This document shows positions 16,235 to 25,855 of a stretch of 64,000 nucleotides of DNA, piece by piece. Below the pieces are notes generated by a model. The model saw only the letters and a list, made by a program, of their open reading frames with translations. It had not been told where the DNA came from and made no database searches. Position numbers and translations under genes: made by a program. Source of the stretch: Aldehydirespirator sp965220345 (GTDB lineage: Bacteria; Actinomycetota; Acidimicrobiia; Acidimicrobiales; Aldehydirespiratoraceae); contig OZ244822.1 in NCBI GenBank assembly GCA_965220345.1, positions 682,001-746,000 of the forward strand, read 5' to 3'. The stretch's first letter is position 1. Each line of letters opens with the position of its first letter.

Positions 16235-17158
16235 TCAGGAAAGGATGCGGCTCCGCAAACCGTCAATCCACTCAGCCGCCTTCTGCACCTCAATCCGATT
16301 TTGTGCATAGTCGTGATCGTTAGCCGTTGCCGACGGGTACGAACCCAGAAACTTCACACGACTGGTTTTGATACTCAGATTGCGTAAAGCGTCGGCCACC
16401 ACCTCATCAGCGATATGGCCTTCGCAGTCAAGCAAAAAGCAATACTGACCGAGGCTGGCTTTGGTAGGGCGACTCTGCAGGCTGGTGAGATTAATAGCCC
16501 GAGCTGCGAACTCTCCCAGAATGCCAATCAACGACCCAGGCACATCTGAACGCTGATACACCACCATGCTGGTCTTGTCGTGACCAGTCGGTGCCGCTAC
16601 CGAATCGGCACCTACCAGCACGAACCTAGTCTGATTGTCGGCACGGTCAGCGATGTCTTCGGCCAGCACCTCCAAGCCGTAGACCTCAGCAGCGCGCAAT
16701 GGCGCAATCGCCGCAGTAACACCATCACTGTCACCTTCTGCTAAAGCGCGTGCTGCTTCTGCGGTTGAATTGGCTGCTTCGAAAATCGCTGCAGGTAAAT
16801 GGGTTGCCAAATATTCACGACACTGAGCGTGTGCAACTGGATACGAACGCACCCGTTTTATCGCCTCTAAAGCGGTGCCCGGCGGTGCCAACAAATTTAA
16901 ATTGACGTTAATAATCACCTCACGTTGAATAAACAAGTCTGTATCAAAAGCCAAAGCATCAAGGGTAGCGGTGACAGATCCCTCAATCATGTTCTCGATG
17001 GCCACCAGGCCGAGATCAACTTCACCACTGCTCACGCCGCGCAGCACGTCAATGATCGAACCAATCGGACGATGATTCATGACTGCTAGGTCAGTCTGTG
17101 AAAAGATTGCCTGCTCGGTGAAAGTTCCGGGCGGACCCAGATAACCCACAGTCGGCAT
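16235..17158 (-). CDS. pheA: Prephenate dehydratase
   Basis: A 307-residue stand-alone prephenate dehydratase, making phenylpyruvate in phenylalanine synthesis. The N-terminal catalytic domain shows GYLGPPGTFTEQA and the substrate-binding NQTRFVL; the C-terminal ACT domain (from about residue 200) carries PGSLIGILGEFAARAINLTS followed by QSRPTK, equivalent to the GALV and ESRP motifs of phenylalanine feedback sites. The ATG at 17158 is chosen because AAGGA lies 7-8 bases upstream and the family begins there; the open frame runs 49 codons further without homology. Feedback inhibition by phenylalanine is expected from the ACT domain. Confidence 0.93.
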   Translation of the reverse strand: MPTVGYLGPPGTFTEQAIFSQTDLAVMNHRPIGSIIDVLRGVSSGEVDLGLVAIENMIEGSVTATLDALAFDTDLFIQREVIINVNLNLLAPPGTALEAIKRVRSYPVAHAQCREYLATHLPAAIFEAANSTAEAARALAEGDSDGVTAAIAPLRAAEVYGLEVLAEDIADRADNQTRFVLVGADSVAAPTGHDKTSMVVYQRSDVPGSLIGILGEFAARAINLTSLQSRPTKASLGQYCFLLDCEGHIADEVVADALRNLSIKTSRVKFLGSYPSATANDHDYAQNRIEVQKAAEWIDGLRSRILS

Positions 17159-17322
17159 GTGCTGTCCTTCAGTAGAAGCGCGCTCCATGGACAATCGGCT
17201 CTGCTGTGATGACTCTGCATCTGCCCCGGTGGCTACTGACATCAAAGTCAGGGTACGGCTCTCATCGCCTTGACCGACAGTTTTAGTGAGGCAACAGCGC
17301 TTCATGACCTAAGGTAAGATCC

Positions 17323-18054
17323 ATGAGTTCAGACACAGGCACCGAAGATCAGCTCTATTTTCGACAGTGGCTGTCGGGCCGCGACTTCGCCACCGACGAC
17401 CAGATCGCCACACAGATGGTGAACTTCGCATATGCCATCGGTGATCGCCTGACCGGAGAAGCTCTGCTGGTTGACCCGGCCTACGATGTCAACGAACTGC
17501 TTGATCTGCTGGAAGCTGACGGCATGACCTGCACTGGCGTGCTCGCCACCCATTATCACCCCGATCATGTAGGCGGTGAAATGATGGGGTTCAATATTGA
17601 AGGCATCACTGGGCTGCTGGAACGGATTTCGGTGCCTATACACATTCAAGCTGCCGAGGCCGACTACGTCAAGAAGGTCACTGGAGTGGCTGACGAGTAT
17701 CTAATGTGCCATGACTCAGCCGACGTGGTGAATGCCGGTGCCGTAGAAGTGGAGTTGATAGCTACGCCCGGACACACACCTGGAAGCCAGTGCTTTTTGG
17801 TGGACGGCAGGCTAGTCGCAGGCGACACACTCTTTCTTGAAGGTTGCGGCCGCATGGATCTGCCCGGCTCTGACCCAGCCCAAATGTATGAAAGCCTCAC
17901 CACCCGCCTAGCGCGTGTGCCCGATGACACGGTGCTGTATCCCGGGCACCGCTACTCACTTGAATCGTCTGCCACGATGGGCATTACCCGAGAACGCAAC
18001 TACGTGCTGAAACCCTCCACTCGCGAGCAGTGGCTTGCCGCTTTCGCGCGCTAG
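17323..18054 (+). CDS. Metallo-beta-lactamase-fold hydrolase (glyoxalase II/persulfide dioxygenase-like)
   Basis: A 243-residue MBL-fold metalloenzyme with the metal motif THYHPDHVGG, the second-site residues GHTPGSQCFLV and AGDTLF, and the terminal YPGHRY. The order and spacing fit the glyoxalase II-like branch, which includes thioesterases and persulfide dioxygenases; sequence alone does not separate these. TAAGGT at 17310-17315 ends seven bases before the ATG, suggesting a leaderless transcript. It is divergent from pheA, with no functional link apparent. Confidence 0.8.
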   Translation: MSSDTGTEDQLYFRQWLSGRDFATDDQIATQMVNFAYAIGDRLTGEALLVDPAYDVNELLDLLEADGMTCTGVLATHYHPDHVGGEMMGFNIEGITGLLERISVPIHIQAAEADYVKKVTGVADEYLMCHDSADVVNAGAVEVELIATPGHTPGSQCFLVDGRLVAGDTLFLEGCGRMDLPGSDPAQMYESLTTRLARVPDDTVLYPGHRYSLESSATMGITRERNYVLKPSTREQWLAAFAR

Positions 18055-18058
18055 CTGC

Positions 18059-18145
<87 letters not shown>

Positions 18146-18251
18146 CTGTCGTCTGGCCCGCAAGCGGACCGGTTCAACGAGGCTAGCGGCGCAGGTGACT
18201 AATCCACAGAAGCTTGCATGTAGCGGAAATCTTGGCTCACAGGGTGCCCTT

Positions 18252-18257
18252 TATAAT
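18252..18257 (+). promoter_or_regulatory. -10 box TATAAT of the PASTA kinase
   Basis: A perfect TATAAT ends 8 bases before the GTG at 18266 (5 bases before the one at 18263). No Shine-Dalgarno sequence lies between, so the transcript is probably leaderless. A -35 candidate TTGGCT (18232-18237) is closer than usual (14-bp spacer). Confidence 0.6.
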
Positions 18258-18265
18258 GTTTGGTG

Positions 18266-20710
18266 GTGTCAGATCAAGGTTTGACTGTGTTCAACGGTCG
18301 CTATGAACTACTGCGTCGCATCGCACGCGGTGGAATGGCCGACGTGTTTTTGGCTCGCGACGCTTCGCTGTCGCGCAAGGTGGCAGTTAAGGTTCTTTTT
18401 CCCGAATTCGCCAACGACCCCAGCTTTGTTGAGCGCTTCCGGCGCGAAGCCAAAGCAGCAGCCAATCTCAACCATCCCAACATTGTGGGCATATACGACT
18501 GGGGTCAAGAGCAGGGCACCTATTACATCGTCATGGAGTATGTGGTGGGACGCAACATGGTCGAAGTGCTGCATTCCACCGGCCGGCTCAGTCCTGATCG
18601 TGCAGCAGAGATCGCCTTGGAAGTGGCCGGTGCCCTAAACAGCGCTCACAACGCTGGTCTGGTGCATCGCGACATCAAACTCGGCAACATAATCGTCAGC
18701 AACGAAGGCCAAGTGAAGGTCGCTGACTTCGGCATTGCCACAGCTTTGGCAAGATCCACCGGCGACAACCTCACCCACATCGGTTCGGTGATGGGAACGG
18801 CGACATATTTCTCGCCTGAACAAGCCCAGGGCAAAGCTCTTGACGGGCGCAGCGACCTCTACTCGCTGGGGGTGGCGCTCTATGAGATGGTTGTTGGCAA
18901 GCCGCCGTTCACAGCCGAGACCGCCACTGCGGTGGCTGTTAAGCATGTGCAGGAGCGACCGTTAGCACCCTCAACGCTGGGCGTAACCATCACGGAATCC
19001 CTTGAGGCCATCATCTTGAAGCTGCTGGCCAAGAACCCTGTCAATCGCTACCCCAAAGCCGACGACCTCTGTTCTGACCTGCGTCGCTATTTGGCGGGCG
19101 CTCACAGCATCAAACCACCTAGGGCTCAACAACCAGAATCCCCTGCTCAACCCGCTGGAGCACCGATTCAGACTTCTGGGTCTTCCCGCCCCAGTTCATC
19201 CGGTTCGGTGCAGTCAGATCAGACATCACAAGGTCAGTCTTTGTCTGATCCATGGCTGGGCGCTGAGCTTGATTCTCCGCTGGCAACAGGAACTGGACCG
19301 CAACAACCCACGCCACCGCAACAACCCACGCCACCGCAACAACCCACGCTGCAGTCACCGGCAGCGCAGCCTTCTGCTCCAGCGACTGGTCCAGTGACCT
19401 ATGCGCCTACCGCTGCATCGGGTGATCCATACGCCACGGCTGATCCATCCACAGCAAGTATGCCTTACCCCAGCGGCGCACGCTATGCGCCTCCTCCAAG
19501 CGGCGGCCCGCCTAGTGGCACACCGCCTGCGCCTCCTAGCGGTCAAGAACCTTCTGCGCCCTATAACCAGCCGCCTGCCTACTACTACGAGACAGTTCAT
19601 CGTTCCGACGGCTGGAAACGTGGTCTTTTGATGCTGCTAGGACTTGGTGTGCTTGTCGGGGCGCTGGGGTTTTTGGCTGTGGCCTTCTATCAGGCTTTGG
19701 GGCTTGACGATGACGATGATCCGATTGCTGGAAACACTGCTGCGCCTGTCGAATCGCTGGTTGACGTGCCCGACGTGTCGGGGCTCAGTTACGGAGAAGC
19801 CGACGCACGACTTCGAGCGGTTGGATTGGTGCCCCAAGCCAGCTACCAGATCAACACTGCTTTCGCAGAAAACACTGTGTTCGCTCAGAGCCCTCCATCA
19901 GGGCAGCGCGTCACCGAAGGGGCGACAGTTGCTCTGACCGTGAGCCAGGGAGAAACACCTAGGGTGCCACCAGTGCGCGGACGCAACCGTATTGATGCCA
20001 CCAACATTCTCGTGAACTCTGGTTACGAAGTGATCGTGATCGATGCCCCCGACCAAGCCGAGGCGGGCATTGTGGTGAATCAGGAGCCGCCTGCCAATAC
20101 TGAACTGCTGCAAGGCGATGCGGTCACTATCACTGTTTCCCTCGGCCCGGGACGGATTTTTGTGCCTGACCTGCGCAACATGACCCTGACTGAAGCTATC
20201 CAGACTTTGGTCGCTAAGGGGTTTCGTGTCAATGACCGTACTGAGCCCTCAGCAACGGTCGCCGAGGGTCAGATCATCGACACGGATCCGCCCTACGGGT
20301 TTCCAGTGTCGGCTGGGCTGGAGGTGACCATAATCGTCTCCGAGGGGCTGCCGTTGATTGCGATTCCCGATGTTCAAGGATTGTTGTTCGACACTGGAAA
20401 ACTGACTATAGAAGGCTCAGGCTTAGTGGTCGGCAATGTCACGTTTGAGCCGGTTGAACCAAGCTCAGCCGAAGTAGGGCGGATACTCACCCAAACCCCG
20501 CCACCGAACCTTGAAGTCTCGTCAGGCACTTTGGTGGATGTGGTGGTGGGCGAGCCTGCTGATCCCGAAGCTGTGCCACCACCGTCTGATGCTGAGCCAC
20601 AGCCCGGTTCGCCACCAGAATCCTCGCCGCCAGAGTCCTCGCCACCAGAATCGTCGCCGCCTGGCAGCGAGGACGAAACCGAAGACCTCGAACAGAGCGG
20701 TACGGGTTAA
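18266..20710 (+). CDS. pknB: PASTA-domain Ser/Thr protein kinase
   Basis: A membrane receptor kinase of about 814 residues. The N-terminal Hanks-type kinase has the glycine loop ARGGMADVF, the ATP lysine in VAVKV, the catalytic HRDIKLGN, ADFG and the activation-segment GTATYFSPEQ. A Pro/Gln/Ser-rich cytoplasmic linker of about 170 residues contains tandem PQQPT repeats; one transmembrane helix follows (about 451-475), then four extracellular PASTA domains starting near VPDVSGLSYGEA, VPPVRGRNRI, VPDLRNMTL and IPDVQGLLF. PASTA domains sense peptidoglycan fragments or lipid II and control growth and division in actinobacteria. The acidic C-terminus has tandem PPESS repeats. The GTG start is set by the -10 box. 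It stands convergent to trpG/pabA, as in mycobacteria. Confidence 0.93.
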   Translation: MSDQGLTVFNGRYELLRRIARGGMADVFLARDASLSRKVAVKVLFPEFANDPSFVERFRREAKAAANLNHPNIVGIYDWGQEQGTYYIVMEYVVGRNMVEVLHSTGRLSPDRAAEIALEVAGALNSAHNAGLVHRDIKLGNIIVSNEGQVKVADFGIATALARSTGDNLTHIGSVMGTATYFSPEQAQGKALDGRSDLYSLGVALYEMVVGKPPFTAETATAVAVKHVQERPLAPSTLGVTITESLEAIILKLLAKNPVNRYPKADDLCSDLRRYLAGAHSIKPPRAQQPESPAQPAGAPIQTSGSSRPSSSGSVQSDQTSQGQSLSDPWLGAELDSPLATGTGPQQPTPPQQPTPPQQPTLQSPAAQPSAPATGPVTYAPTAASGDPYATADPSTASMPYPSGARYAPPPSGGPPSGTPPAPPSGQEPSAPYNQPPAYYYETVHRSDGWKRGLLMLLGLGVLVGALGFLAVAFYQALGLDDDDDPIAGNTAAPVESLVDVPDVSGLSYGEADARLRAVGLVPQASYQINTAFAENTVFAQSPPSGQRVTEGATVALTVSQGETPRVPPVRGRNRIDATNILVNSGYEVIVIDAPDQAEAGIVVNQEPPANTELLQGDAVTITVSLGPGRIFVPDLRNMTLTEAIQTLVAKGFRVNDRTEPSATVAEGQIIDTDPPYGFPVSAGLEVTIIVSEGLPLIAIPDVQGLLFDTGKLTIEGSGLVVGNVTFEPVEPSSAEVGRILTQTPPPNLEVSSGTLVDVVVGEPADPEAVPPPSDAEPQPGSPPESSPPESSPPESSPPGSEDETEDLEQSGTG
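19301..19351 (+). repeat. In-frame 18-bp minisatellite in the kinase linker
   Basis: Two exact copies and one partial copy of an 18-bp unit beginning caacaacccacgccac encode PQQPT repeats in the juxtamembrane linker. The near-perfect DNA identity suggests recent expansion. Confidence 0.85.
20609..20668 (+). repeat. In-frame 15-bp minisatellite at the kinase C-terminus
   Basis: Four units of the type tcgccaccagaatcc encode SPPES/SPPGS repeats in the extracellular tail after the last PASTA domain. Confidence 0.85.
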
Positions 20711-20801
20711 CCCGGCATCAACGAGTCTGAGCCCTCGGCCTGAAAACGCACAAGCGCAAGAGTCTTTACAGAGCCCGGAAAGCCAGGAACGACGGATAAC
20801 G

Positions 20802-21383
20802 CTAGGAACGACAGGTTGCGAGAAAGTTGGCGAGAATTTCAGAGCCCATCTCGGTGAGCACTGACTCGGGATGGAACTGCACGCCTTCGGTGGGGTGTTG
20901 GCGATGCCGCAAACCCATCACTAGACCATCGTTGCTGCTAGCGGTCACTTCCAGAACGTCAGGCACACTGTCGCGCTCAACGATCAAAGAGTGATAGCGA
21001 TTTCCGGTCAAAGGATTCGGCAGACCAGCAAAAACCCCTGAAGCATCGTGGTTGATCTGCGAAGTCTTGCCGTGCATCACTTCAGGGGCTCGCACAACGC
21101 TGCCACCAAAAACTTGGCCGATGCACTGCATACCCAGGCACACACCGAAGATCGGCACCTTGCCACTGAGCGTTGTCAACAGCTCATTGCTAACGCCTGC
21201 ATTATCGGGGGTGCCCGGCCCAGGACTGATAACGATTCCGTCAGGCCGCAGTGCGGCGACCTGCTGCGCCGTCACAGAGTCGTGCCTATAAACGAGCGGC
21301 TCGGCACCTAGTTCACCCAGATACTGCACCAAGATGTAAACGAACGAGTCGTAGTTGTCGATCACCACTATGCGAGGCCTCAT
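20802..21383 (-). CDS. trpG: Anthranilate/para-aminobenzoate synthase glutamine amidotransferase
   Basis: A 193-residue class I glutamine amidotransferase with the nucleophile motif GVCLGMQCIGQ and the His-Glu pair in VQFHPESVLT; it releases ammonia from glutamine for chorismate amination in tryptophan or folate synthesis. The N-terminus VVIDNYDSFVY is typical of TrpG/PabA. The ATG at 21383 is chosen over an upstream TTG. It lies 20 bp behind the EtfD-like gene and converges on the PASTA kinase, the arrangement known in mycobacteria (trpG next to pknB). Whether it serves trpE, pabB or both cannot be decided, because the partner subunit is not in the window. Confidence 0.9.
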   Translation of the reverse strand: MRPRIVVIDNYDSFVYILVQYLGELGAEPLVYRHDSVTAQQVAALRPDGIVISPGPGTPDNAGVSNELLTTLSGKVPIFGVCLGMQCIGQVFGGSVVRAPEVMHGKTSQINHDASGVFAGLPNPLTGNRYHSLIVERDSVPDVLEVTASSNDGLVMGLRHRQHPTEGVQFHPESVLTEMGSEILANFLATCRS

Positions 21384-21403
21384 CGCAGTCAACGCCCCAG
21401 CTG

Positions 21404-23689
21404 TCAGGACGAAGTGGCCGCCGAATGAGCAGAAGCATCTGAGATGGCTGTGTCGCGGGCTTCAACAGCTTCCAGAATGTGCAAGGCAATGTCACCCACT
21501 TGAACCTCGTCCTCTTCGACTCCAGCGGCTCGCACCCCGTCATCCATCATGATGTAACAGAATGGGCATGCAGTAGCGATACGCGACGCGCCGGTGTCGA
21601 GTAGTTCCCGTGAACGCTCGTCGTTGACTTTGGTGCCGGTGGTCTCTTCCATCCACATGCGCGCACCACCCGCGCCGCAACACATTCCTTTGGTGCCGTT
21701 GCGTGGGGCTTCTACCAACTCAATACCGCCAAGCGAGCCGAGCACTTTCCGTGGTGCCAGATAGACATCGTTGTGGCGGCCTAGATAGCAACTGTCGTGA
21801 TAAACGACCCGCTCAGCCAAGGTCGCTCCTTCTAGATCAAGGTGCCCTTCGGCTACTAGCGCTTCCAAGAACTGGCTGTGATGCACTACCTCGTAGTGGC
21901 CGCCGAGTTGCGGGTATTCGTTGGCCAGCGTGTTGAAGCAGTGCGGGCATTGCGTGATGATCTTGCGAACACCCATTGAGTCAAGTGTCTCAATGTTGGC
22001 TGTTGCCAGCATTTGAAACAGATACTCGTTGCCGGAGCGACGCGCCGAATCGCCTGTGCAGTTCTCTGCCGGGCCCAAAATCGCGAAGTCCACATCAGCT
22101 CGCTGCATCAGCTGAGCCATGGCCTGGGTTACCTTCTTGTTTTTGTCGTCGAATGATCCAGCGCAGCCCACCCAATACAGGTATTCGGCATCGAAAGGAT
22201 CGCCTCCAGCCAGTACTCGCACTCCGTCAAGGTCTTGAGCCCAGTCCGCTCTTTCGGTTTGGCTCATGGCCCAAGGATTGGATGAGTTTTCCATACCCCG
22301 AAATGCTTGCCCTAGCTCTGCCGGGAAGTCGCTTTCCATGAGGGTGAGATAGCGGCGCATGTCAAGAATCTTGTCGAGAATCTCGATATTGACTGGGCAG
22401 ATCTCGTCGCAGGCTTTGCACGATGTGCAAGCCCAGAGTTCCTCGTTGCTGATCCGTTCGAACATCGCCTTGGCTGGAACTTTTATTTCGCCTGAACCGT
22501 TGGCGGAGATGCCGTTGGCTGTGGCTCCTGTGCCGAGCGGCGGCGAGGTTGGAGGGTTGCCGGTGAGCGCCATCACTTCACCGGTTTTGAGCACTATCTC
22601 GCGTGGGTCAAGCGGCTTGCCGGTGGCATAAGCCGGGCACACCGACGTGCAGCGTCCACACATGGTGCAGGCATCAGTGTCGAGTAGCTGTTTCCAAGAG
22701 AAATCTTCGATCACTGAAGCACCGAAAGTTTCGAGTTCGGTGTCGCCTTCAACCAGGTTAGGCATTGGCCGCATGGCACCTTTGGGACGGTCACGATGAC
22801 GCAAATACATGTTCAGAGGCGATGTGAACATGTGACGCAGCATCGTCGTTGGCAGGATCACCAAGAAGCTCACAAACGCTACGACATGAGCGATCCACCA
22901 GGCTTGGTGCCAGCCATGCACGCCGCTGCTGCCGTCTATGAGGGTGGCCAGCGGATAGCCAATGAAGCTCCAGCGCTCATGGTCGGGCAGTCCGTCAGCA
23001 GCAATGCGGTAAGCCTCAGCGCCGAAGCCGGTGATGCCGATGGCTAGCATCACCGCGCCGATTACAGCATGTTCGGGGCGAGTCTTGACGCGTATTCGGT
23101 AAGGCCTCCATCGTGGCGGCCCGAAGCGGCGCAGAATAGCCCACAGCATTCCGATCACGAACACAGCTCCAGCAGCATCACCCACTGCGGAATAGGCGCG
23201 GTAGACATCGCCGTGCAGGAACTTTGCGCTATCGGGCAGTTGATGATCTATTTCCAGCACGGTGGTCACCCCTAGCAACACCAGGAAGCTGAAATAGATG
23301 AGTGAATGCATAACGCCAGCGCCTGGCTCGCGCAGCAGTGTGCGCATGTAGGCACCGGCACGGAAGTCGGCGAGGCGACGGCGGGCGTTGCGTGGGGTGG
23401 TGCTGCGGTTGTCTGGCCTGCCCCGCTGCCAGTTCTTGACCCGGTTAGCGAACAGCACCGATCCGTAGATCAGCAGGATTGGGATGATCGTGTAGAAGAC
23501 GACCTTGAGCGGCGTGGGGATGTTGCCGAACACCTCGCGGGTGATGTCGCTATCGCTGTGGAAGCCGTTAATTGCCGCGACAATTCCCGAGCCAGCGGTG
23601 AACAGTGCTAAGGCGACGCCGAGCGCCACCACAAGATGATGAGGCTTGATACGCATATCGCTCGCGACACTACCGTCCCACTGCGACAT
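21404..23689 (-). CDS. Membrane Fe-S oxidoreductase, EtfD/HdrD-like
   Basis: A 761-residue protein. The N-terminal about 290 residues form several transmembrane helices like a nitrate-reductase gamma/cytochrome b subunit. Two 4Fe-4S motifs follow (CTMCGRCTSVCP and CTSCKACDEICP), then two cysteine-rich CCG-type domains (YWVGCAGSFD to the GPAENCTGD region, and HDSCYLGRHN with MCCGAGGARMW). This is the architecture of actinobacterial EtfD (the family of M. tuberculosis Rv0338c), which passes electrons from electron-transfer flavoprotein to the membrane quinone pool during fatty-acid oxidation. That assignment rests on domain order; the ETF genes are not here. An internal ATG at 23656 is an alternative start. 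Confidence 0.85.
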   Translation of the reverse strand: MSQWDGSVASDMRIKPHHLVVALGVALALFTAGSGIVAAINGFHSDSDITREVFGNIPTPLKVVFYTIIPILLIYGSVLFANRVKNWQRGRPDNRSTTPRNARRRLADFRAGAYMRTLLREPGAGVMHSLIYFSFLVLLGVTTVLEIDHQLPDSAKFLHGDVYRAYSAVGDAAGAVFVIGMLWAILRRFGPPRWRPYRIRVKTRPEHAVIGAVMLAIGITGFGAEAYRIAADGLPDHERWSFIGYPLATLIDGSSGVHGWHQAWWIAHVVAFVSFLVILPTTMLRHMFTSPLNMYLRHRDRPKGAMRPMPNLVEGDTELETFGASVIEDFSWKQLLDTDACTMCGRCTSVCPAYATGKPLDPREIVLKTGEVMALTGNPPTSPPLGTGATANGISANGSGEIKVPAKAMFERISNEELWACTSCKACDEICPVNIEILDKILDMRRYLTLMESDFPAELGQAFRGMENSSNPWAMSQTERADWAQDLDGVRVLAGGDPFDAEYLYWVGCAGSFDDKNKKVTQAMAQLMQRADVDFAILGPAENCTGDSARRSGNEYLFQMLATANIETLDSMGVRKIITQCPHCFNTLANEYPQLGGHYEVVHHSQFLEALVAEGHLDLEGATLAERVVYHDSCYLGRHNDVYLAPRKVLGSLGGIELVEAPRNGTKGMCCGAGGARMWMEETTGTKVNDERSRELLDTGASRIATACPFCYIMMDDGVRAAGVEEDEVQVGDIALHILEAVEARDTAISDASAHSAATSS

Positions 23690-23915
23690 CTAGTAACCCA
23701 GCTGGCCCACACCCACCAATATCACCCACCCCTAAGCCTCTACCGCTCGCCGGTGTTGTAGTTAGCGACCTACTGTGCTACCTGCGATCAGCATTGACTG
23801 GACTCGGGCAGTTTGTAAGACTCGCACGGCTCAACAGATTGATTGAGCGTGCCGTGTCCAATGCTCGGCGGACTCTAAGCCACCACGTCCGCTGCGGCGG
23901 GGCTAAATTTGGAAG

Positions 23916-24305
23916 ATGATGCAATCTGCGATTGCGAGCTCGCTCACACCACCCCGTTGGATCCGCGATGTTGATATTGAGATAAAGGAGTTGTTGCTGT
24001 TGCCCGAGGGGTGGGATGGGTTCGCAGCTCATCCAGTATCCAGCGACGCAGTGGATAGCGCTCGCGAGCTGGCTGCAGCGATCTGCGAAGCTTTACCAAT
24101 GCTGGGTCGCCCGGCAGTCACACCTTCAATTGATGGCCGTGTGGTTCTTGAGTGGCATCATCCTGACCATCACATTGACTTCACCGTAGGAAGAGTTTCG
24201 ATAGAGGTTTTCTACGAGGACATCGGAAAGGACTTGAGTTGGGAAGGTACGCTAGCTGACTCCCCGGTCGATCCGCTGGCATTCCTTGCGGCCCGCAGTT
24301 CGTAG
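23916..24305 (+). CDS. Small conserved-type hypothetical protein
   Basis: A 129-residue soluble protein of unknown function. The start LLLPEGWDGFAAHPVSSDAV and the later VTPSIDGRVVLEWH are reminiscent of a small family seen in many bacteria in which a GWDGYGA-like motif precedes a helix and then a two-stranded VxLEW segment; I know no established activity. TAAATT and then TGGAAG lie directly before the ATG, so both a leaderless start and a weak ribosome binding site are possible. It precedes the predicted Ntn-hydrolase by 170 bp and may be co-expressed with it. Confidence 0.65.
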   Translation: MMQSAIASSLTPPRWIRDVDIEIKELLLLPEGWDGFAAHPVSSDAVDSARELAAAICEALPMLGRPAVTPSIDGRVVLEWHHPDHHIDFTVGRVSIEVFYEDIGKDLSWEGTLADSPVDPLAFLAARSS

Positions 24306-24475
24306 GCAGCTCGCCGAGACATGTCGGGCGGGAGCCCTTATGTGGACGATCCCATCAAAGTGCCGAGTGGTGCCAATCTGCTTCGCAGGATCAATCCGAA
24401 ATTCTGTGACTGGAACACCTGTGATACCGGTAACCTCCTGGTAACTAGGTCTTGCACTGATATACTGAACTACTA

Positions 24476-25783
24476 ATGACTGCAGAAGTGGCAATTCTTA
24501 ATCGACACGCCGTCGCTGTTGCGGCTGACAGTGCTGTTAGTCTTGCAGCTGATTCAAAAGTATATGATACAGCTAACAAGATTCTAACGCTATCTTCCAA
24601 TCCTCCTATCCTAGTTATGTTCTATGGTGCAGCGTCGCTAGGACGAATACCTTGGGATACGATTGTCCATCAGTATCAGCAAAGTTACAGCAATATCTCA
24701 TTCTCTACTGTGGAACAGCACGCTTCACACTTTGTAGATTTTTTGCAACACATGGTTGCACATATCTCTGAGGAACTGCAAAGAGATTTTGTGCGGATGG
24801 AGATATCATGGGAATTAGATCAACTCTGCGAAACTGCTTATGGAATGGCAAGCATGATGACTCGTTCAACGCCAGTATACGACAGCACATTCACAAAGAT
24901 CTTTTGGGATCAAATGTCAATAGCTGCACGCATGAAATTAGAGTACTTCGACCGAATCAGACCTTTGGCTGATATTTCTGAGAGAGAGGCAAAGCGGCAG
25001 CTTGAACTGGCTGTGCAGGGTTGGTCAATTGATGGCATGACAGCCGGAAACTGGAATGAGTTCGTTGATATCTGGTTCACTGCAAATCCAGCGCTACGTT
25101 CAGCTGACTTAGGAAGGCCAGATAGGACACTGCGACGTGATCTTGAAGCCTCTACCATAAAGTGCCTCCGTACAGCGGAATGGTCTCCAGGATGCACTGG
25201 CGTGGTCGTTATAGGCTTCGGAACCGACCAGCCCTTCCCTTCCATGGTTCACTGGCTGATTGATCAAGTTATGAGTAATACTGTAAAGGCTCGAGTTATT
25301 GATGTCATCAATATTAATGACGAGTGCCCGTCTATAATTTACCCACTGGCGAGGCAACATGAGATGGCACAGACGCTTATTGAAGGTATACATCCTCAAC
25401 TGCGTGAAGCTCATTACAATCTTGTAGGTAGTATGTTGAATGAGTTATCAGACCAAGTCGCCGAAATTCTTCATAGCAAAATGGGTCAAAGAAAGTATCG
25501 GCTCTTGATGAGTGAAGTTTCTGCACGATTTGATAAAGTTGCTCATGCTATGAGCGACATGTTTGAGAGGAGAATTGCATACCACTCGGCACCTCTCATT
25601 AATCTTGTTGAGCATCTTCCGAAGCATCAATTGGCGGAAATGGCAGAGACACTCGTCCACATGGCATCCTTCCAACAGAAATTCACCCCAGGCACTGGAG
25701 TGGTTGGCGGACCAATCGACGTAGCAGTCATCTCTCATACTGAGGGGACGGTGTGGGTAAAGCGTAAGGACGAAAAATTCTAG
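24476..25783 (+). CDS. Predicted proteasome-like (N-terminal Thr) Ntn-hydrolase
   Basis: A 435-residue protein of no assigned family. Its N-terminus, M-TAEVAILNRHAVAVAADSA, follows the proteasome beta/HslV pattern once Met1 is removed: Thr becomes residue 1, the Asp of AADS becomes residue 17, and the Lys of TANKIL becomes residue 34, against Thr1/Asp17/Lys33 in the proteasome. This is seen directly; activity is inferred. The protein is about twice the length of a proteasome subunit and its C-terminal half is helical and unrecognised. There is no signal peptide. The gene is clearly more AT-rich than its neighbours, suggesting transfer. TATACT at 24461-24466 is a probable -10 box. Confidence 0.65.
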   Translation: MTAEVAILNRHAVAVAADSAVSLAADSKVYDTANKILTLSSNPPILVMFYGAASLGRIPWDTIVHQYQQSYSNISFSTVEQHASHFVDFLQHMVAHISEELQRDFVRMEISWELDQLCETAYGMASMMTRSTPVYDSTFTKIFWDQMSIAARMKLEYFDRIRPLADISEREAKRQLELAVQGWSIDGMTAGNWNEFVDIWFTANPALRSADLGRPDRTLRRDLEASTIKCLRTAEWSPGCTGVVVIGFGTDQPFPSMVHWLIDQVMSNTVKARVIDVININDECPSIIYPLARQHEMAQTLIEGIHPQLREAHYNLVGSMLNELSDQVAEILHSKMGQRKYRLLMSEVSARFDKVAHAMSDMFERRIAYHSAPLINLVEHLPKHQLAEMAETLVHMASFQQKFTPGTGVVGGPIDVAVISHTEGTVWVKRKDEKF

Positions 25784-25855
25784 TATCGACTAGTTGTCGG
25801 TTTGCGTGGGGTTGTTGGCTCATGTTGTGATGATGCTAACAGGACTGTGATGTGT

